Positions 40,381-50,507 of a stretch of 64,000 nt of DNA are shown here, piece by piece. This DNA is from Lepidostoma basale (lineage: Eukaryota; Arthropoda; Insecta; Trichoptera; Lepidostomatidae), in contig JAHDVF020001598.1 of assembly GCA_022606425.2 (NCBI GenBank), positions 540,001-604,000 on the forward strand. The letters run 5' to 3'. Position 1 is the stretch's first letter, and the number at the start of each line of letters is the position of its first letter. The position numbers and the translations under genes were made by a program. Under the pieces are notes generated by a model that saw only the letters and a list, made by a program, of their open reading frames with translations, had not been told where the DNA came from and ran no database searches.

Positions 40381-41070
40381 ATCATCATCATCAGCCGTCT
40401 GTCATCCACTGCTGAATGTAGGCCTCTCCCAAAGCCCTCCACCGCCCCCTATCCATTGCCGCTCCCATCCATCCATGTCCAGCAATCCTCTTCAGATCGT
40501 CGGTCCAGCGGGCAGGGGGACGTCCGACTCTACGGAATCCTGTACGCGTCTCCACTCCAGAACCCGTCTTCCCCATCGGCTGTCGGTTCCCCGACAGATA
40601 TGGCCAGCCCACTGCCACTTCAGCCCGCCTATCCGTAGAGCCACCTCAGTCACCTTGGTTTGTTGTCGAATAAATTCGTTTCTAAATCTGTTCCTCAAGG
40701 TTATTCCAAGCATGGCTCTTTCCATGGCGCGCTGAGCAACCTTGAATCTGTAGACTAGACCTTTTGTCAATGTCCACGTCTCGGCTCCGTACGTCATGAC
40801 TGGCAAAACGCACTGGTTGAAGACTTTAGTCTTGAGGCATTGTGGTATTTTGGAAGTGAAAACATGACGTAATTTCCCAAAGGCCGCCCAACCCACCTGA
40901 ATTCTTCGGTTGGCTTCTTTCTCGAAATTGTTTCGTCCTAATTGTATGATTTGGCCAAGATATGGGTATTCTTGTACCACTTCGAGAGCCGACCCATCGA
41001 CGGTTACTGATCCCGGGATAATATGTTCATTATACATGACTTTCGTCTTGTCCACAACATGACCGACCAT
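40381..41070 (-). pseudogene. RTE-B copy nested inside RTE-A
   Basis: (ATC)n at the left is the complement of the tail. The minus strand encodes, in two frames, GHVVDKTKVMYNEHIIPGSV, EYPYLGQIIQLGRNNFEKEA, TYGAETWTLTKGLVYRFKVA, KWQWAGHICRGTDSRWGRRV and GEAYIQQWMTDG. One frameshift near 40560 separates an otherwise open 260 codons. RTE-A sequence stops at 40380 and resumes at 41070. Confidence 0.85.
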
Positions 41071-41405
41071 TAAATTTTGATAGATTTGGTCATGTTTTCC
41101 TTGGTCTTCTTCGACTTCTCATCGTTTAGAATTACTTTATTAATCATCCATGCGTTCTATGTGGCAGCCAATGCAGTGATCCTTTCAAATGTTTTAAATG
41201 CTGTACTTTCGTAACCATCTATTTCTTCATCCATGCGTTTTATGGGTCCGAACCAATGCAGTGATCCTTCCGCTCTACATTCCTTCCTGATATCGGCATT
41301 TCAAATTCTGCCATACATTGTTTTACCACAGATGCGTCTAAGGAATATCATATCTTTCACATTTGTTCTCTCAATTCTATGCTTCGCTTCCATACATAAA
41401 GGTTT
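41071..41405 (-). pseudogene. RTE-A remainder, interrupted copy
   Basis: Continues the RTE-A copy that begins near 40245. It includes an internal duplication in which GCGTTCTATG / GCGTTTTATG segments with CCAATGCAGTGATCC occur at 41150-41190 and 41235-41275. Coding is broken. Confidence 0.7.
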
Positions 41406-41469
41406 ATTTATTAAACAACAGGTAATTTTGAACCAAATTATTGTACACAATAATTTTTTTAGTAATTAA

Positions 41470-41685
41470 ATTGATTTTCATGACATGTGATAGGTAGCTT
41501 ATCTATCGCCATTATATTGTCACGTCAATTCTATACCAGATCAAAGACAGTGTGAGAATCACACTTGGGAATCGAACCTGGGACCTTCGATATAGCAGTC
41601 AGAGCTCTTACCTCTCGGCCAAGAAGGTTAGTTGGATCTAGAACTCCATTGTGAACGGGAATTTATTGCTTTCATTAATAAAGTA
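41470..41685 (-). mobile_element. SINE-1 inserted in RTE-A
   Basis: On the minus strand the A-box region GGCCGAGAGGTAAGAGC and B box GGTTCGATTCC (complement 41568-41578) are present; the 3' part is truncated. RTE-A sequence resumes at 41637 (AACTCCATTGTGAACGGG), so the SINE interrupts the same RTE-A copy. Confidence 0.8.
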
Positions 41686-42214
41686 TCATTTTGAAGTCTG
41701 TATTATAATGATATCGGTGTAATCCGTGAGAAAGAAATAATAATGGCTACCGTCCGAGCAAGTTTCATATAAGAGCGGCAACTTGAATACAAATGTCATA
41801 TATCTTTCTGCAATAGACGTTCGTTTTAAATGCTATTAAAACTTTAGTGTGCTGGTCATAATGCTATTTTATTGGACCGGTTTCGCTACTCCGGGCATCG
41901 TTTGATCCCCAGGTCTGGTTTCGTTTAACGCCGACAGCTGCTGCGCTGTTGATATATTTATAGAGGGCTTACCACCTTCCTTCGAGAAACTCACTTTATT
42001 AGAGGCTGATCTAGGGATAAATATAACTCCCCAGCTGCCTTTGATGACTTGTTGAAATTAATAATACATTCTGAGGTTATAAATAATCGAAAACTGTCCA
42101 AAATTTGAAGATTCGATAATTTTAGAATTTTGATTTTTGTCGACTAAAAAACGTAACTTATGATTACGTCACTATCTGCATTTTGTTAAAATCGCTTCTA
42201 TTGTGTGTGTTTTG
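41686..42214. other. No gene; hammerhead-like scrap at 41868-41912
   Basis: The minus strand has CGATGCCCGGAGTAGCGAAA, then CCGGTCC, an HHR-c-like second half with a poor first box. The rest is single-copy here, with a TTGATATATTTATAGAGGGC stretch. Confidence 0.35.
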
Positions 42215-42286
42215 GTTTATTACACAAGAATATTCGGTTCGTTGTCGTATTTTACACACTAATATTCGGTTAGTTCGGTTAGAATG

Positions 42287-42780
42287 GTGTTCTTCTACCG
42301 ACCCTTATGTATGGAAGCGAAGCATGGAACTGGCAAAAGAAGGATGAAAGTAGAATAAATGCAGTTGAAATGAGATCTCTTAGAAGAATATGTGGATACT
42401 CTGTGTATGATAGAGTGCCGAATGAAAATATAAGAAGTGAATGCGGTGCGAATGATGGTGTCGTGAACAAAATAATGAAAGGATCATTAAGATGGTTTGG
42501 ACATATTGAAAGAATGAATGAAGAAAGAATGGTAAAAATTATATGTTAATGATGTAAATGGAACCAGAAATAGAGGAAGACCGAGGAAAACGTGGCACGA
42601 TCAAATAAATCAAATATTGAATGTCGGCCATGTGAGGAGTCAGAGAAATCGACGCGCGTGCATGACACGATGTATGAATGTTGAGGAAGCGAGAGAAATA
42701 TGTCAGGAAAGAAAGGTGTGGCAGTCCATTCTTTCTGCCTACCCCTTCGGGGAGACGGCGTGATGGTTAGTTAGTTAGTT
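42287..42780 (+). pseudogene. RTE-A copy with GTTA tail inside satellite
   Basis: Encodes LMYGSEAWNWQKKDESRINA, VEMRSLRRICGYSVYDRVPN and KGSLRWFGHIERMNEERMVK in one open frame. A shift follows, then NRGRPRKTWHDQINQILNVG, HVRSQRNRRACMTRCMNVEE and AYPFGETA. A single shift near 42538 breaks it. Tail GTTAGTTAGTTAGTTGG merges into the satellite. Confidence 0.85.
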
Positions 42781-42835
42781 GGTATATTCGGTTAGTTATC
42801 ATTTTTACACATGAATATGCGGTTAGTTAACTAAA

Positions 42836-42955
42836 AAAAAACTAACTAACCATCACGCCGTCTCCCTGAAGGGGTAGGCAGAAAGAATGGACTGACACAC
42901 TTTAACCGATGCGGCACTCCATCCTTCTCTTTTCGCCCCCGTGGAAGACAGTTAA
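42836..42955 (-). mobile_element. TT element 3' end inside satellite
   Basis: AACTAACTAACCATCACGCC, then GCACTCCATCCTTCTCTTTT and CGCCCCCG, matching TT minus-strand copies; truncated after about 120 bp. Confidence 0.7.
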
Positions 42956-43310
42956 GGTTTTTAAAATGAATATTCGGTTAGTTATCGTTTTTACCCATGA
43001 ATATTCGGTTGGTTATCGTTTATTACACAATGATATTTGGTTAGTTATCGTTTTTACCCATGAATATTCGGTTGGTTATCGTTTATTACACAATGATATT
43101 TGGTAAGTTATCGTTTTTACCCATGAATATTCGGTTGGTTATCGTTTTTACACACGAATATTCGTTTGGTTAACGTTTTTTTTTATAAATGAATATTCTG
43201 TTAGTTTTAGTAGTAGAAGTAAGAGTTTTTGCACCTGAAAGTTTTTACACAAGATTAATTGGTTAGTTATCGTTTTTACACATGAATATTCGGTTAGTTA
43301 TCCGAAAATA

Positions 43311-43966
43311 CTATTAGGATGTATATTGTTAATTAAACGATGATATAAAACTCCATATTAGATAAAACATTAATACTAATGAAGATGTCTATTTTCTAGA
43401 AGTTTTATTACAGGAATAATGTTTCACTTTACATTGCATTGCCAAATATTTGATTATTCCTTGACAAGGTGATTGTCAAAATGTCATTCATATAATTTGG
43501 TTTCATACTTGATTCAAATTTTTTTTTCACAATTCATTCATTGCTACATAACTGTTTTTCACTACAGTAAAAAATATTTTTTTCTTTTTAGAAAATATTG
43601 CAATTTATTTTCAAGCATAGTAACACATATAATTAATAATAGCCCTTGAGTCTACATAATTAAATTATAATATTTAGCCGAGTGCTTCGATGTAAATATT
43701 AAATTATTACTCGTCTTTGCGGGTGAATTATCAATAAAGGTCGAAGTAATCAATAAACCATTGAATCTATAAACCAATTACCGAGTACCCTTGGTCGAGA
43801 TACAACAAGAGTCATATTATTGTTAAGCTATAAATATGTAAAAAAAAAAAAAAGTCGCCATAGTCATATCCACGAGAAAAAAATATGTATAAGACTTGAA
43901 GTGCTTTCGTGCGGCAATTGAATTTTATTTATCATTTCTAAAATAATTATGTTAAACTCTATAATA
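43311..43966. other. AT-rich, no gene seen
   Basis: Includes an HHR-b flank (TATTTTCTAGAAGTTTTATT, 43391-43410). No coding evidence. Confidence 0.4.
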
Positions 43967-44433
43967 CAGAAACATCCGAACAGTGGTGACCTATGGGTGT
44001 GAGGCATGGACAATGACAGCGAAATCCGCAGAGCGATTGGATACTTTTGAGAGAAGGGTGCTACGCAGAATTCTTGGACCTGTGATTGACGGTAAAGGCT
44101 GGAGAGTGCGGCATAATGACGAGCTGTACCAATTTACAAAGCTCCCAGTCTCTCCGTACAGGTCAGACTGAATAGACTGAGATGGGCCGGTCACGTGCAG
44201 AGGATGGCGTCATTGCAAACCCCAAAAAGATTGCTTGAGTGGCACCCAGGTGGTAGAACATCAATTGGACGACCAAGGCTGCGATGGGAGGATGAAGTTG
44301 GGAGAGATGAGGCGAAATTGTTACGAGTGTCAGATTGGAGGGTCGAAGCGGAGGACAGGAGGAGTTGGAGGCGAAGAATACTGGAGGCTAAGGCTCGATA
44401 TGGGCTGTAGGGCCATCGAAGAAGAAGAAGAAG
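43967..44433 (+). pseudogene. GAA-LINE insertion with 13-bp target duplication
   Basis: AAACTCTATAATA flanks the insert at 43954-43966 and 44434-44446. It encodes TYGCEAWTMTAKSAERLDTF, ERRVLRRILGPVIDG and (after one shift near 44165) LRWAGHVQRMASLQTPKRLL, SIGRPRLRWEDEVGRDEAKL and LEAKARYGL, then a stop and (GAA)n. Only the C-terminal ~140 codons are present, so reverse transcription stopped early. Confidence 0.9.
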
Positions 44434-44631
44434 AAACTCTATAATAAATAATTAATACGAATACGAACGTAATATAAAGAATTTTTAATGAAAACGTCTG
44501 TGTTTTTAATGTTTTACATGGAATTGATACAGAATTATTAATGTTTGACATTTGATAAGGTAAGGCGAAACATCGTCCATGAAATTCAATATCTAAAACA
44601 ATTTTAATTCGTATTAATAAGTTAGTATACA
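44434..44631 (+). ncRNA. HHR-b-like unit
   Basis: GACATTTGATAAGGTAAGGC, then GAAACATCGTCC. TTTGATAA occupies the first-box position, helix CC/GG is weak, and the palindrome is interrupted (ACATCGT). The 5' flank AATGAAAACGTCTGTG is the usual HHR-b flank. Confidence 0.35.
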
Positions 44632-44700
44632 GACCGCCTTTGTGGCAATAGATGTAACTGCCACACTAAAGGCGCGAATTCGAACTAGCAAAAATGGTAA
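44632..44700 (+). repeat. tRNA-like SINE head remnant
   Basis: CCGCCTTTGTGGCAATAGAT, then CACACTAAAGGCGCGAATTC and GAAC. There is an inverted pair CGCCTTT/AAAGGCG, an A-box-like TGGCAATAGATG and a poor B box (AATTCGAAC). Probably a decayed tRNA-derived SINE. Confidence 0.35.
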
Positions 44701-45198
44701 CATAACTCTAGGAAACATATCGTGTATTTGCATTTGACACATTATTTTATATACAGTTTATTTTAGTACCAAAAAAAATGTTTATATAATTGTTCAAGAA
44801 ACAATAAATGCGTCATGTTTGTTCAAACACTTTATGTACGAGTATACAGTAAGGACAAGGAATTCCGTAGGAATGACTTCGGTTCCCGTGATACATTTTG
44901 TATAGATTAATCACTGTTTTCTCCCACAGCGATGTTGACGTGCCCCGAGGATATTAGACACGATAAGTTAGATTCGTGTTTTGGTGTTCCAATATTTCCC
45001 TTCGGTACTTCTTGTGTGGGTACTAACAAGCCGCGCCACGCTGTCTGCCCTGGACGGCGGGAGAGAAAAGGGCGGATCGTTATAACCCATCCGTGATTAT
45101 ACACTATAACGCGGAGGTGATGGAATATATTTATGTTGTTAAAGAGAGGTTATCTCAAATTTCGTCCCAGCAAAGAAAACGAACTAATCATTTACATT
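44701..45198. other. No gene assigned
   Basis: Positions 44920-45120 are GC-richer (ACAAGCCGCGCCACGCTGTC) and single-copy here. TTTTCTCCCACAG at 44918-44930 resembles a splice acceptor, but no convincing plus frame follows. Confidence 0.3.
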
Positions 45199-46545
45199 CA
45201 AGTCAACAGCACAGCATAAAAAAATGTTATTTTTTGTTCTTGAACTAATTTGTAAATCTCCGTAATATTGTTGAAAAAGTATGTTTTCTAGTAATAATTC
45301 CATTGCAATGGGAAATATGTCGCTCCCTTTAAACACCATCGCATGAAACATCGTTATTTTTATATTATTTTCTTCTTGAACTAATTTGTAAATCTCTGTA
45401 ATATTGATGAATAAGTGTGTTTTCTGGCAATAATGCCATAACAATGCGAAACATGTCGCTCCCTTTAAACACCATCGCATGAAACATCGTTATTTTTATA
45501 TTATTTTCTTCTTGAACTAATTTGTAAATCTCTGTAATATTGATGAATAAGTGTGTTTTCTGGCAATAATGCCATAACAATGCGAAACATGTCGCTCCCT
45601 TTAAACACCATCGCATGAAACATCGTTATTTTTATATTATTTTCTTCTTGAACTAATTTGTAAATCTCTGTAATATTGATGAATAAGTGTGTTTTCTGGC
45701 AATAATGCCATAACAATGCGAAACATGTCGCTCCCTTTAAACACCATCGCATGAAACATCGTTATTTTTATATTATTTTCTTCTTGAACTAATTTGTAAA
45801 TCTCTGTAATATTGATGAATAAGTGTGTTTTCTGGCAATAATGCCATAACAATGCGAAACATGTCGTTCCCTTTAAACACCATCGCATAAAACATCGTTA
45901 TTTTTTTATTATTTTATTATTGAACTAATGTGTAAATCTCTGTAATATTGATGAATAAGTATGTTTTCTGGCAATAATGCCATAACAATGCGAAACATGT
46001 CGCTCCCTTTAAACACCATCGCATGAAACATCGTTATTTTTTTATTATCTTGTTCTTGAACTATTTTGTAAATCTCAGTAATATTGACGAAAAAGTATGT
46101 TTTCTAGTAATAATGAAATAGCAATGCTAAACATATCACTCCCGGTAAGACACCACTGCATAAAAATCGTTAGTTTAAGATTATCTTGTTTTTTAATGTA
46201 AATCTTTGTAATATTGATGAAAAAGTATGTTTTCTAGTAAAATCGCCACAGTAATGCAAAACATATCAATCCCATACGATACCATCTCATTGAAGTCGTT
46301 GTTTTAGTTTATTTAGTTCTTGAATATTGATGTAAATTCTGTAATATTGATGAAAGGGTATGTTTTCTAGTGATATTGTCATAGCAATGCGAAACATGTC
46401 ATTTCCGTAAAACACTGCAGCCCAAAAATCGTTATTTTGTATTTATTTTCTTGTTCAGCAATGATGTAAATCTCTGTAATATTGATGTAAAGTATGTTTT
46501 CCGGTAATAATGCCATAGCAAGACGAAAGTGTCACGTTTTCATAA
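45199..46545. repeat. 136-bp tandem array with hammerhead-like motif in each unit
   Basis: Ten units. GCATGAAACATCG recurs at 45341, 45477, 45613, 45749, 45885 and 46021, exactly 136 bp apart; later units (near 46158, 46286, 46417) are diverged. Central units are near-identical, while edge units are degenerate, as expected for homogenised satellites. Each unit has AATAATGCCATAACAATGC, GAAACATGTC, matching the second half of HHR-b (palindrome ACATGT). The first box is AATAATG, so cleavage competence is doubtful. Confidence 0.85.
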
Positions 46546-46561
46546 ATATTATATAATTTTT

Positions 46562-46810
46562 TTAACGTATTAGTTAGAAGTTTTGTGGTATCGAATTTAC
46601 ACGAGATTATATACAAATCGGGAGCTTTGTAGTTATTAGTGTCTTTATGATAATTTTATGCATACTTTATGGTATATGTCATTTTTAAACCATTAGTTAG
46701 ATGTTTTGTGTTATCAAATCTACACGAGTCTATAAACAATTTGGAACGCATGCGTATGAGAGCTTCGTTATTATAAGTGACTTTATGACATTAATTGCAT
46801 ACAATCCTCA
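46562..46810. repeat. Two diverged direct repeats of about 131 bp
   Basis: TTAGTTAGAAGTTTTGTGGT (46570) and TTAGTTAGATGTTTTGTGTT (about 46700) start two units sharing TACACGAG(A/T)(T/C)TAT and TTATGACATTAATTGCATAC-like ends. They adjoin the 136-bp array but are different sequence. Confidence 0.65.
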
Positions 46811-47254
46811 GCTATGAAAAGGATGGATTCTTACTAATCTATAACTTCTGTCATACTAGGCTAAGGTATTCTAATGCCACATTAGATAAGTTTCATATAA
46901 CTTCGCCATCTTTATAAATACTAAACTAACTAACCGACCAGTTAACTTCCAACAATTAAACTGCTAAATTAGTCGTAATAGAAAGTGAGAACAATGCATC
47001 AATAAAGAGATGAAAAAAATGCATTTATTAAACATATTTAATAAAATATATTTTTCCTTCATTAGTTTCTGTAATATTTTCCTTGCTGGTGTTTATCTCA
47101 AGGATATTACTAATTATAATAAAATTTTATTTCTATATTTTATATTTAAATTAAAATCTACTGAACTGACTCAGTCAAGCTCTGTCTATATATGTTCTGT
47201 CATTTGTATTACAGCTGAGGATAACCATTGAAAACCTCTTGAAGGAACTCTCAT
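46811..47254. other. No gene; repeat shared with 61780-61945
   Basis: Positions 47080-47180 resemble 61800-61945 (GTGTTTATCTC...TATATTATA and CTGACTCAGTCAA). It is an unclassified AT-rich repeat. A 73-codon frame here lacks motifs. Confidence 0.4.
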
Positions 47255-47695
47255 TGGAGTTGGCAGAAGAAAGACAAAAGTAGTGAAAGACAAAAGTAGT
47301 GAATGCCGTAGAAATGAGATCAATAAGAAGAATGTGCGAAATAACAATGTACAATAGAATATCTAAAGATGAAGTAAGAAAATAATGTAAGGCGGACGAA
47401 TGCCCACTAAATAAAATTAAGAAAGGGTCACTAAGATGGTTTTGACATATGAAACGAATGGATGAGGGAAGAATGGTTAAACAGATATATCCAAGTAGTG
47501 TGAATGGAAAAACAAGTCGAGAAAGGCCAAGGAATTACCAAATTAAATAAATATTGAAAGGCGGCCATGTTTGAAGTAGGAACAATCGGCGAGCTAGAAG
47601 AAGAGGCGTGAGAGTTATGTCAGGATAGAATGGTGTGGCGGTCCATCCTCTCTGCCCACCCCTTCGAGGAAAAGGCGTGATGGTTTTTTAGTTAT
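47255..47695 (+). pseudogene. RTE-A copy, degraded
   Basis: EWQKK-like start, then NAVEMRSIRRMCEITMYNRI, SKDEVRK with an early stop, MDEGRMVKQIYPSSVNGKTS and the GGCGTGATGG end. A 17-bp segment (GACAAAAGTAGTGAA) is tandemly duplicated near 47270. Confidence 0.75.
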
Positions 47696-48024
47696 TTTAT
47701 ATGATATTAATTTTGTACCTTTTTACCTGTTGGCAAATAGCTTTTAAAATGCTCGTAGATTTCAAGATGAATTTGAAAGATGAACAGAGCAGGTTAGGGC
47801 GGTAAAAAATTAAGCTTTGTTCTTCTGTAATAATGGGATGCTGTTTGGGCACTCTTTTGTTAGGAACACGTGGAGGGAGATATTAAATTAGGTACGTGCA
47901 TTGTGTTACCTCGTGGATATTTCGCTATCCGAGTTGTGGGTGCCTTGGCTGACACGTGTGAAGGTATTATGATCGATCACATCAAAATATTAATTTTGCG
48001 CCACTTATCAAACTGATAGTTAAT
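47696..48024. other. No gene recognised
   Basis: Mixed composition (TTACCTCGTGGATATTTCGC), single-copy in the window. Confidence 0.35.
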
Positions 48025-48205
48025 TAATACGAGTGAAAACGTCTGTTTTCTAGAAGTTGTATTATACATTTTATGGGAATGACATGTTTCGACTTTCTAA
48101 TGTATTATCAAGTTTTGACAATACCTTAGAAAGGCGAATCATGTCATTACCATAAATATATTTTTTTATAAATTGTAATAAAACTTCTAGAAAGCAGTTT
48201 TATTA
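48025..48205. repeat. HHR-b palindromic pair
   Basis: Inverted arms about 48030-48112 and 48113-48203. The arm edges are CTGTTTTCTAGAAGTTGTAT and AATAAAACTTCTAGAAAGCA. Motif parts: minus strand TTGATAATACATTAGAAAGT, CGAAACATGTC; plus strand TTGACAATACCTTAGAAAGG, CGAATCATGTC. Both first boxes are TTGAYAA, and one GAAA is mutated to GAAT. Confidence 0.5.
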
Positions 48206-48206
48206 T

Positions 48207-48790
48207 TGTCGCTTTGGTCTGGTGTAGAATTCACATGACAATAAAATGGCGATAGATTAGTGTCACATGTCATGAGAATCAATATGATAACTATATGCTT
48301 TATATCGATTTGGCTAGCGCTGTTATGATGTAAACATCTCATAACCCATTTCTTTATATTACTCAGGGGTTTCGAGAACTCGGCCGTGCTGGAGGGTGTT
48401 GGTCTTTTTGGCCCTGATTGATATCTTCGACAGCGACAGCACAGATTGTTTTACCTACCGGCCGCCAGAACCAACCTGCCTCTGGTGTCACCGGTGGGAA
48501 AAGCAATTAATCTGCTGAACGCAGTCTCTTCGGAGATCGACGTCTTTCATATTAGTCAAAGTACGTTTAGAAGGCAAATACTTTTAATTATGGAGAGTAT
48601 CCTGTCTCCCTAATGTCGAACTACCTCTCATGCGTTTCTGGTATTATACCATACACAACATATTATTTTACTTGTCTCAATAGATGCCTTAAAAAATAAT
48701 TTTGTAATGTCTATTGATGAAATAAACTGATTTGATTTGATTTGTAATGAGCGATTCAACAAAATAATAATAATAATAATAATGATAAAG
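48207..48790 (+). mobile_element. SINE-1 split by a CR1-like LINE
   Basis: The body GGTCTGGTGTAGAATTCACA to GTTATGATGTAAA (48211-48334) resumes at 48747 with TAATGAGCGATTCAACAAAA and an (AAT)n tail. The head is missing. TGTAA occurs at both edges of the intervening LINE. Confidence 0.8.
48333..48746 (+). pseudogene. CR1/jockey-like LINE 3' end
   Basis: Encodes a FENSAVLEGVGLFGPD-like start (with substitutions), RQHRLFYLPAARTNLPLVSP, NLLNAVSSEIDVFHISQSTF and a stop near 48612. The 3' untranslated region ends AATAAACTGATTTGATTTGA. Best matched by 56545-57025. Confidence 0.8.
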
Positions 48791-48802
48791 AACCGATTTC
48801 AG

Positions 48803-48910
48803 GACTTACACACTCTGGAGCATCTGCAGCAGGGGAAGACGTTGACAGTGGAGCCGCCACCGTCTCCCGATGATCTCTCATTTCCACTCCCCAACCTCTC
48901 TTGGAAATGA
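48803..48910 (+). CDS. Candidate terminal exon fragment
   Basis: After AACCGATTTCAG (a possible splice acceptor), 35 codons are open to TGA at 48908-48910: DLHTLEHLQQGKTLTVEPPP, then SPDDLSFPLPNLSWK. Third codon positions are GC-rich compared with the flanks, which supports real coding. No family was recognised. An RTE-A end begins 11 bp downstream. It could also be a retroelement scrap. Confidence 0.35.
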   Translation, partial: DLHTLEHLQQGKTLTVEPPPSPDDLSFPLPNLSWK

Positions 48911-48920
48911 GGATTTGCTA

Positions 48921-48978
48921 TATATAACTAACTAACCATCACGCCATTTACCCGGAGTTGTAGGCAGAGAAGATGGAC
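48921..48978 (-). mobile_element. RTE-A 3' end scrap
   Basis: AACTAACTAACCATCACGCC, then ATTTACCCGGAGTTG, the RTE-A terminus with substitutions. Confidence 0.65.
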
Positions 48979-49036
48979 TTTACGTCGATTTGGCTTGCGC
49001 TGTAATGATGTATGTTAAAGAGCGATTAAAATATAA
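48979..49036 (+). mobile_element. SINE-1 3' scrap
   Basis: TTACGTCGATTTGGCTTGCG, then CTGTAATGATG and AAAGAGCGATT, the SINE-1 end without its AAT tail. Confidence 0.65.
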
Positions 49037-49449
49037 AATTGACCGCCTATCAGAAGTCGCTAAGCAAACCTCGTGGCATACAAAAGGTTAAGAGAAATAT
49101 ATATATATAACAGTCGGCGACTTCTAAAAGATGGAGTTCTCTTCCTGATTACCACACTAGACTGTTATCTGATTATTATTTGGTAATGATATGTAATTTA
49201 TTTCGGAAACCATTGTTCTATTTCTAATCTTGACGCCTCGTCTATGCTACATCATATCCCCCGCAAGTAAATTAGTGGATCGATACGAGAGTTATTGTTT
49301 TAATATTTACTTCTTCTTCTTCCTCGTATCAATGGTAGTAGTGTCTATATATCATTGGCCCAGAAGTCCACCAGCCATTTTAGATAATGGTGTTCGAAAA
49401 CCTCACTCAGAACACGGCAATCTATTGTTAAAAAGTTGTATACAATACT
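49037..49449. other. No gene recognised
   Basis: AT-rich with a (TTC)n run at 49310-49321 that may be a GAA-LINE tail. The following 100 bp (CATTGGCCCAGAAGTCCACC) could be its decayed C-terminus, but motifs are lost. Confidence 0.35.
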
Positions 49450-49870
49450 TACTTAGACAACCGTTGTCGTCCGCTGCTGGACATAGGCCTCCCCCATACT
49501 TCTTCACGTATTTCTGTCTTGCGCCTTTCGCATCCAATCGCCAGCAAGTCTCCTAATATCATCGGACCATCGTGTGGGGGGCCTCTGTTTCCATTATCTT
49601 TGCGGGGTCTCCACTCCACAACTCTTCTGGTCCATCTATCGTCTACCAATCTGGCAACATTTATGCTTAACTACCCTTTCGACGACATTCTACGTATTTC
49701 TTATCCAGTCTAAGAGTCTTACATGCAGCATGGCTTTTTCGTGTTCCCTCTGTGCTACACGGAGTCTCCTTATGGTCGACTTGGCGTTTCAACTCTATAT
49801 GTCAGTACTGGAAGTACGCTTTGATCATACAATTTGCGTTTCAGGAAGTACACATTGGTCATACATTGTG
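49450..49870 (-). pseudogene. RTE-like LINE C-terminus
   Basis: The minus strand encodes MVDDRWTRRVVEWRPRKDNG, NRGPPHDGP and (shifted) MRKAQDRN and GEAYVQQ-like sequence, related to RTE-B but a different subfamily. A 40-bp unit with GGAAGTACGCTTTGATCATA is duplicated near 49810-49880. Confidence 0.7.
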
Positions 49871-50057
49871 CGTTACAGTAATTAGGTTTTAATAACCTGC
49901 TGTATACAAATGCGGGAAGCAACGGAAAACTACCATATTATAAAGACCCAAGTGGCATACCAAGAACCAGCAAAAATGCTTCACTTTGCTGCAAATCAAT
50001 CCCTTGGATGGAAACTAGTAAAGCGAAGATGCTCTTCTTTAAAGCCGGATAGATGGA
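49871..50057. other. No feature recognised
   Basis: Mixed sequence with no motif. Confidence 0.3.
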
Positions 50058-50507
50058 TCAACAACAACAAACCACCACGCCGTTTCGCGGAAGGGGTAGG
50101 CAGGTTAAATGGACTGCAACATTACTCGACCCTTCTACACGTCTCTAGATTCCTCCACATTCATACAATGAGTCATACACGCACATCGAATCTTCCGACT
50201 TCTAACATGGCCGAACTCAAAATTTGATTAGTTTTGTCATGCCAAGTTTTCCTCCTCGATCTCCCACGACTCAGTACTCCATTCACATCGTTAACGTATA
50301 CTTTGTTAATCATTTTTCCTTCATCCATGCGTTCCATATGTCCAAACCACGCAGTCATCCTTTCCTAATTTTATTCATAATGCTCTATATTCCTTCGTTA
50401 CATCAGCATTTGAAATTCTGTCGTACATCGTTTTACACACATACGTCTAAGGGATCTCATCTCTACCGCATTTATTCTGCTCTTATCCCTCTTCTGCCAG
50501 TTCCATA
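50058..50507 (-). pseudogene. RTE-A copy with GTT tail
   Basis: (CAA)n, then ACCACGCCGTTTCGCGGAAG. The minus strand encodes FGHMERMDEGKMINKVYVND, VNGVLSRGRSRRKTWHD and parts of the upstream YGTEN/RMCVKR region in other frames. Confidence 0.8.

Larger units (their letters stand above)
42215..43310. repeat. About 33-bp satellite array with two LINE-derived insertions
   Basis: Units such as TGAATATTCGGTTAGTTATC, then GTTTTTACACA, repeat at least ten times (42225-42280, 42780-42830, 42960-43310). An RTE-A copy (42287-42780, +) and a TT/RTE-A end (42836-42955, -) interrupt the array. Both insertions have GTTA-type tails adjoining GGTTAGTT in the satellite. Confidence 0.8.

Noticed and set aside
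42909..43106. Repetitive peptide frame (VIVFTHEYSVGYRLLHNDIW)
   Set aside because: It is encoded by the 33-bp satellite (a multiple of three, so the frame stays open) and carries no coding signature.
45184..45888. Repeated 83-codon minus-strand frames (MRWCLKGATCFALLWHYCQ...)
   Set aside because: They are produced by the 136-bp tandem array. 136 is not a multiple of three, so each frame runs into the next unit in a different frame and stops. No coding signature.
45199..46545. CRISPR array
   Set aside because: The 136-bp units are contiguous with no unique spacers, and the context is a eukaryotic genome.
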